Shown one piece after another: positions 7,001 through 9,734 of a DNA stretch of 9,734 nt. A program made the translations under genes and the position numbers. The notes beneath the pieces are model-generated. The model was not told the DNA's origin and searched no databases. It saw only the letters and a program-made list of their open reading frames with translations. Numbering within the stretch: the first letter of the stretch is position 1; each line of letters begins with the position of its first letter. Source of the stretch: Jatrophihabitans sp. (GTDB lineage: Bacteria; Actinomycetota; Actinomycetes; Mycobacteriales; Jatrophihabitantaceae); assembly GCA_025966255.1 (NCBI GenBank), contig JAOPVG010000575.1, positions 1-9,734 of the forward strand, read 5' to 3'.

Positions 7001-7180
7001 GTGGCCCGGTACCGGTGTGAGGTGTGCGACTACGTCTACGACGAAGCCGTCGGCGACCCCCGCGAGGGCTTCCCGCCCGGCACCGCCTGGTCGGCCGTCC
7101 CGGACGACTGGGCCTGCCCGGACTGCGGCGTCCGCGAGAAGGTCGACTTCGTTCCCAGCGCCGACGCGGCGGCCGGCTGA
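7001..7180 (+). CDS. rubA: Rubredoxin, AlkG1 type
   Basis: Rubredoxins carry a single iron held by four cysteines, and in alkane operons they relay electrons from rubredoxin reductase to AlkB. This 59-residue protein starts at GTG (MARYRCEVCDYVYDEAVGDP) and has C6-x2-C9 and C39-x2-C42 (WACPDCGVREKVDF). The sequence after the second pair has the extra arginine (GVREKVDF) that I associate with AlkG1-type rubredoxins, such as M. tuberculosis RubA. AlkG2-type proteins typically have a CGxxKxDFEM ending. It lies 12 bases after alkB and ends one base before the TetR start. The second, AlkG2-type rubredoxin gene that commonly follows in actinobacteria is absent here. Rubredoxin identity is certain; the subtype is recalled from memory. 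Confidence 0.94.
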   Translation: MARYRCEVCDYVYDEAVGDPREGFPPGTAWSAVPDDWACPDCGVREKVDFVPSADAAAG

Positions 7181-7181
7181 C

Positions 7182-7808
7182 ATGTCGGCGCCGTCCCGAG
7201 TCCCCTTCCCTGCCGCGGCTCGCACGCTGCTCCGGGACACCGTCATCACCGCGGTGGACGATCTCGTCCGCGCCCGCGGATGGGCGGCAACGACGATGTC
7301 CGACGTCGCCGGCGCCTCGGGGGTCAGCCGGCAGACGCTCTACAACGAGTTCGGCTCCCGCTCCGCGCTCGTCGAGGCCTACATGACCCGCGAGATCGAG
7401 GCTTTGGTGGCCGAGGTGGCCGCGAGCGTGCGCGGGCATCGCGACGACGCGCACCAGGCACTGCGCAACGCGTTCGAGCTGTTCCTCAAGCTCGCCTCGG
7501 ACGAGCCGGTTGTGCAGGTCATCGTCGCCGATGCCGACGACGGCGAGCTCATCCGGTTGCTGACCGGCCTGGGCCAGCGGCTGGCGTCAGAACGGATCGC
7601 GCAACTCATCCCCGAGGTGTGGCCGCAGGTGAGCTCCGCCGATGCGCAACTGGTGGCGGAGTCGCTCGTCCGGCTGGCGATCAGTCACGCCCTGCTGCCG
7701 AGCCTGGATCCCGGCGTCGTCGCCAGCGGCGTCAGTCGCATGCTGGCGCCGTTCGTGAACGAGATCCTCAGCGCGGGCTCGGACGCCGCCGGGAGGTCAC
7801 GTCGTTAG
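7182..7808 (+). CDS. TetR-family regulator of the alkane hydroxylase operon (AlkX/AlkU-like)
   Basis: The 208-residue protein has a TetR DNA-binding domain at its N-terminus. The helix-turn-helix is at about 38-58 (TTMSDVAGASGVSRQTLYNE followed by FGSRSALVEAY), and a helical ligand-binding and dimer domain follows. The VSRQTLYNEFGSR stretch is typical of the regulators found behind alkB-rubredoxin genes in Rhodococcus, Dietzia and Mycobacterium. Such proteins repress the operon and are relieved by fatty-acid-type ligands in the studied cases. I chose the ATG at 7182, one base after the rubredoxin stop. The same frame is open from 7017, but that would overlap nearly the whole rubredoxin gene. 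Its 3' end overlaps the convergent anti-sigma gene by 12 bases. It probably binds the inverted repeat upstream of alkB. Confidence 0.93.
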   Translation: MSAPSRVPFPAAARTLLRDTVITAVDDLVRARGWAATTMSDVAGASGVSRQTLYNEFGSRSALVEAYMTREIEALVAEVAASVRGHRDDAHQALRNAFELFLKLASDEPVVQVIVADADDGELIRLLTGLGQRLASERIAQLIPEVWPQVSSADAQLVAESLVRLAISHALLPSLDPGVVASGVSRMLAPFVNEILSAGSDAAGRSRR

Positions 7809-8444
7809 CTGCAGGATCGGCTTGCCGTTGGGCAGCGTGATCTGCACCTTCGCGATCTGGTCCCGGGGCACTTCGGTACCGCCGGAGAAGTCCGTGACAC
7901 CACCGGGGACGAGCGTCCAACTGCCGGCGTCGTAGGACTTGTTCGACTTGTCGATCACCACGAGCCGGTAGGGCACCGCCGGCACGATCCCGTCGTAGCG
8001 GCAGTACAGATCGATCTCCGTGCCCCACCTGTGAGCTACGAGCGCGGCCGTCGCGTGCACCGGGCTTGCTTGGACGGCCTGCAGCTCCCGAGCCGGCACG
8101 CCCGCCGAGTTCGTCGACGGCCACAGCACCGTGACGAGCGCGATGAGACAGGCGGCAGCGACGGTGGCCAGCCCGGTGGTGAGCCAGCGGCGCCGGGTGC
8201 GCTCCTGGTTGGCCTTGCGCAGCAGCCCGGGCAGGAGCGTGTCGGGCATCGATGCCGGCTCCGAGAGCACCTCGGCATCGGTCAGACCGCCGAGCAGCGC
8301 GGCTGTGCCTGCGACCTCGTCCACGCGGGCCCGACACTCGGGGCAGGTGGCGAGGTGGGACTCGAAGGCGGCTCGGTCGGCGGGGTCCAGGGCGCCGAGG
8401 ACGTAGGCGCCGTCGAAGTGCACGAAGGAGTCTTGGGCGGTCAC
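7797..8444 (-). CDS. rslA: Zinc-containing anti-sigma factor (RslA/RskA-like)
   Basis: A 215-residue membrane anti-sigma factor that would hold the adjacent ECF sigma factor inactive. Its cytoplasmic N-terminal part has the zinc anti-sigma signature H30-x3-C34-x2-C37 (SHLATCPEC), preceded by FVHFDGAYVLGALDP. Residues 87-108 form one membrane helix (WLTTGLATVAAACLIALVTV). Residues 109-215 are extracytoplasmic and resemble the RskA/RslA C-terminal domain (PVHATAALVAHRWG; YDAGSWTLVPGGV). The GTG start overlaps the sigma stop (GTGA, 4 bases) and has a textbook GGAGGT five bases upstream, so the two are coupled. I use rslA because the partner resembles SigL; the subfamily is less certain than the function. 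Its 3' end overlaps the TetR gene by 12 bases. Confidence 0.93.
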   Translation of the reverse strand: MTAQDSFVHFDGAYVLGALDPADRAAFESHLATCPECRARVDEVAGTAALLGGLTDAEVLSEPASMPDTLLPGLLRKANQERTRRRWLTTGLATVAAACLIALVTVLWPSTNSAGVPARELQAVQASPVHATAALVAHRWGTEIDLYCRYDGIVPAVPYRLVVIDKSNKSYDAGSWTLVPGGVTDFSGGTEVPRDQIAKVQITLPNGKPILQLTT

Positions 8445-8992
8445 AGTGCACCTCCGATCTCGTCCAGGGCCAGTCGCAATGCGCGCAGCGCGTAGTGGGT
8501 GCGAGACTTGATCGTCCCGGGCGGTACTCCGAGCGCGGTGGCCGCCTCGCCCACCGACGACCCTCGAAAGTAACACTCGTGCAGCACGGCGCGGTGCTCG
8601 GCCGACAACGACCGCATGGCGCTGACGACGAGCTGATGGTTGACCGTGCGGTCGGTGGCATCGGCGACCGGCTGTTCGGGCACCACGTCGGTGACCCGTT
8701 CCCGTCGTGATCGGGCCGTGCGCCATTCGTCGATGACGATCCGCTTCGCGACGGTGAACAGCCAGCCGCGAGCCGAACCTGAGGATTGGGCCAGCACATG
8801 TGGGTTACGCCACGCCCGCAGCATCGTCTCCTGGACTACGTCCTGAGCCTGGGCGCGGTCGCCGTTGGTCAGGCCGACGACGTAGGACCACAGCGCCGAA
8901 CCGTGCTGGTCATGCAGTTCGCGCAGTAGGTCGGCGTCGTCGGTACGCACGTCTCTCCCGCCGCGTTCGTCGACCACCGCTGTCCAGCTCAC
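8441..8992 (-). CDS. sigL: ECF sigma factor, SigL-like
   Basis: A group 4 (ECF) sigma factor that directs RNA polymerase to stress-type promoters. From GTG 8992 it has 183 residues. Region 2 covers about 22-91 (DVVQETMLRAWRNP; ARGWLFTVAKRIVIDEWR) and region 4 about 121-175 (LSAEHRAVLHECYFRG; LGVPPGTIKSRTHYALRALR). There is no extra C-terminal domain. The sequence tracks M. tuberculosis SigL as I remember it and clearly not SigK. I favour GTG 8992 because it lies 6 bases after the -10 of a TGAACC promoter, mirroring the divergent gene. GTG 8950, 14 codons later, has a GGGAG-type site and is a real alternative. It is followed by its anti-sigma gene with a 4-base overlap. The TGAACC promoter suggests it controls itself. 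Confidence 0.93.
   Translation of the reverse strand: MSWTAVVDERGGRDVRTDDADLLRELHDQHGSALWSYVVGLTNGDRAQAQDVVQETMLRAWRNPHVLAQSSGSARGWLFTVAKRIVIDEWRTARSRRERVTDVVPEQPVADATDRTVNHQLVVSAMRSLSAEHRAVLHECYFRGSSVGEAATALGVPPGTIKSRTHYALRALRLALDEIGGAL
8450..8455 (-). promoter_or_regulatory. Strong ribosome-binding site for the anti-sigma gene
   Basis: GGAGGT lies five bases before the GTG at 8444, inside the last codons of the sigma gene. It settles the anti-sigma start and supports efficient co-production of the pair. Confidence 0.75.
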
Positions 8993-8998
8993 ACCCGG

Positions 8999-9026
8999 AG
9001 AACGTGGTGGACGTGATGTTGGTTCA
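8999..9026 (-). promoter_or_regulatory. ECF (SigL-type) promoter for the sigma operon
   Basis: On the minus strand TGAACC (9026-9021), 16 bases, then CGTTCT (9004-8999). TGAACC is the -35 I recall for SigL. The GTG at 8992 begins six bases after the -10, so the transcript may start on the codon. This suggests autoregulation. Confidence 0.6.
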
Positions 9027-9049
9027 AATTCGCCTACCTGCTGAACCAA
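9019..9049. repeat. Inverted repeat carrying the two divergent -35 elements
   Basis: TTGGTTCA (9019-9026) and TGAACCAA (9042-9049) are perfect 8-base inverted arms around a 15-base spacer. Each arm contains one TGAACC -35 element, so the repeat itself is explained as a pair of back-to-back promoters. It could alternatively be an operator for a separate dimeric regulator. Confidence 0.7.
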
Positions 9050-9069
9050 TGTAGAGCCTTCAACGGTTG
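9042..9069 (+). promoter_or_regulatory. ECF (SigL-type) promoter for the Rieske gene
   Basis: TGAACC (9042-9047), 16 bases, then CGGTTG (9064-9069), with ATG 9076 starting six bases later. The spacing and the distance to the start codon are identical to the divergent sigma promoter. The -10 is less like CGT than its partner. Confidence 0.55.
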
Positions 9070-9075
9070 TCCGGT

Positions 9076-9591
9076 ATGACCCCTGATTCCACCGTCCCCC
9101 GCCGCACACTCCTCCTCGCCGGAGCGGGCGCCGCCGGCGCCGGCGTCCTCGCCGCATGTTCCTCCGGAAGTTCGACCGCCAAGACGTCTTCACCCGAGTC
9201 GCAGAGTGCGCCGACCACGGCCACCCCGGCCGATGGATCCGCACAGGCAAGTACCTCCGCGTCCGGCACTGCGACCAGGCAACCCGATACCTCGACGGCA
9301 AAGGCGTTGGTCACCCTCGCCGACATCCCGGTCGGTCAGGCCGTGTCGGTGAACCTACCCGGGGGCAAACCCGGCATCGTGTCGCGGACGTCGCAAACGG
9401 GCGCAGCGTGCTTCAGCGCGATCTGCACGCACATGGGATGCACAGTCAAGCCGAGCGGCGACAAGCTCGACTGCCCCTGCCATCAATCGCAGTTAGACGC
9501 CAAGTCGGGTCGGGTCCTGGCCGGGGCGGCGCCCGCACCGCTGCCGAAGGTCGAGGTGAAGGTCGTCGGAGGCGAGGTAGTCCTCGGCTGA
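9076..9591 (+). CDS. Tat-exported Rieske 2Fe-2S lipoprotein
   Basis: A 171-residue exported Rieske protein. Residues 1-28 are a signal with a twin arginine (VPR9R10TLLL) and a lipobox (LAAC28), so it is probably exported folded by Tat and lipid-anchored outside the membrane. A Ser/Thr/Ala-rich linker (29-75) leads to the Rieske domain (78-171). Box 1 is C117-T-H119-M-G-C122 and box 2 is C133-P-C135-H136-Q-S. By analogy, C117, H119, C133 and H136 bind the cluster, and C122 and C135 form the disulfide. Q replaces the common glycine after the box 2 histidine. It is too small for a QcrA subunit and lacks its membrane helices, so it is probably a stand-alone electron carrier; the partner is unknown. 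I chose ATG 9076; TTG 9067 is possible. It is divergent from sigL and shares its promoter type. Confidence 0.9.
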   Translation: MTPDSTVPRRTLLLAGAGAAGAGVLAACSSGSSTAKTSSPESQSAPTTATPADGSAQASTSASGTATRQPDTSTAKALVTLADIPVGQAVSVNLPGGKPGIVSRTSQTGAACFSAICTHMGCTVKPSGDKLDCPCHQSQLDAKSGRVLAGAAPAPLPKVEVKVVGGEVVLG

Positions 9592-9594
9592 CCG

Positions 9595-9734
9595 CTATTC
9601 GGAGGTGACGTTGTCGCCGCCGTCGCCGTTCGCATCGGGGCCGCCGTTCGCATCGCCGTCGGCGGTGGCGTCGCCGTCGGTGGTGGCGTCGTGCGGCGGT
9701 GTGTCGACCGGCGCGGGCTCGGCGGGCTCGGCTT
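9595..9734 (-). CDS. C-terminal fragment of an unidentified protein with an acidic repeat tail
   Basis: The minus strand is open from the right edge to a TAG at 9597-9595, giving 46 codons with almost only G/C third positions. The tail begins AEPAEPAPVDTPPH. It continues with four hexapeptides (DATTDG, DATADG, DANGGP, DANGDG) and ends GDNVTSE. It is acidic, glycine- and alanine-rich and probably disordered. The body of the protein lies outside the window, so no function can be given. Its stop is three bases from the convergent Rieske stop. Low complexity makes a spurious open frame possible, but codon use and the clean end at a gene boundary argue for a real gene. Confidence 0.6.
   Translation of the reverse strand, partial: AEPAEPAPVDTPPHDATTDGDATADGDANGGPDANGDGGDNVTSE
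9619..9690. repeat. Tandem 18-bp repeat, four units
   Basis: Four 18-base units encode the hexapeptides in the right-edge gene. The first two share a 14-base exact match (9624-9637 and 9642-9655). The last two share GGTGGCGTCG at 9664-9673 and 9682-9691. The period is a multiple of three, so the number of units can change without breaking the frame. Confidence 0.7.

Noticed and set aside
7017..7181. An upstream start for the TetR gene
   Set aside because: This stretch is the rubredoxin gene in another frame, with all four cysteines of a rubredoxin. The TetR ATG at 7182 directly follows its stop.
5771..7249. A 492-codon open frame on the minus strand opposite alkB and rubA
   Set aside because: It spans two well-supported genes and their junction, and the translation is low-complexity with no motif.
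9067..9075. TTGTCCGGT as a PafBC-type damage promoter element
   Set aside because: It resembles the start of the remembered TTGTCRGTG motif but mismatches later bases, and no TAnnnT follows at the right distance.
8993..9301. An arginine-rich N-terminal extension of the sigma factor
   Set aside because: It would run through both promoters and the opposite-strand Rieske gene, and it has no sigma-factor similarity.
9619..9690. A short CRISPR-like repeat cluster
   Set aside because: The units are tandem with no spacers and keep a six-codon period inside an open reading frame, so this is a protein-coding repeat.

Overview
The window is high-GC chromosomal DNA from an actinomycete. The evidence is the Pup-ligase gene pafA beside pafB, pafC and tatC, strongly G/C-ending codons, frequent GTG starts and a SigL-type ECF sigma factor. 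The pafA-pafB-pafC-tatC order is familiar from Mycobacterium. However, TatC differs clearly from the mycobacterial protein as I remember it, and no recognisable tatA sits in its usual slot. I would place the organism in Mycobacteriales, Frankiales or a related order and not name a genus. There are no RNA genes, insertion sequences or CRISPR arrays, and no gene-free stretch longer than about 220 bases.

Layout from left to right. (1) Positions 1-842, minus strand: the start of a molybdenum hydroxylase operon of the PaoABC/YagTSR aldehyde oxidoreductase type, with the 2Fe-2S subunit followed by the truncated FAD subunit. (2) Positions 843-1061: a spacer with two GC-rich hairpins after tatC. (3) Positions 1062-5600, minus strand: pafA, then after a gap with a hairpin and a possible promoter, the packed run pafB, pafC, a 68-residue membrane protein and tatC. 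PafA attaches Pup to proteins. PafB and PafC are WYL-domain transcription factors known for the mycobacterial DNA-damage response. TatC is the Tat translocase core. (4) Positions 5601-5758: a divergent control region with a near-palindromic operator candidate. (5) Positions 5759-7808, plus strand: alkB, a short rubredoxin gene and a TetR regulator, forming an alkane hydroxylase operon. (6) Positions 7797-8992, minus strand: a zinc anti-sigma factor and its SigL-like ECF sigma factor. (7) Positions 8993-9075: back-to-back ECF-type promoters sharing a perfect inverted repeat. (8) Positions 9076-9591, plus strand: an exported Rieske lipoprotein. (9) Positions 9595-9734, minus strand: the C-terminal end of a protein with a hexapeptide-repeat tail.

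How the parts work together. AlkB would hydroxylate medium- or long-chain alkanes using electrons passed by a rubredoxin, and the TetR protein probably senses substrate or fatty-acid products at the operator upstream of alkB. The sigma and anti-sigma pair probably drives its own expression and that of the divergent Rieske protein. That protein carries a twin-arginine signal and a lipobox, so it probably leaves the cell through the Tat pathway whose TatC is encoded nearby. The points most worth a second look are the symmetric SigL/Rieske promoter pair with start codons at the predicted transcript 5' ends, the unfamiliar small membrane protein in the tatA slot, and an alkane operon whose only rubredoxin is of the AlkG1 type.
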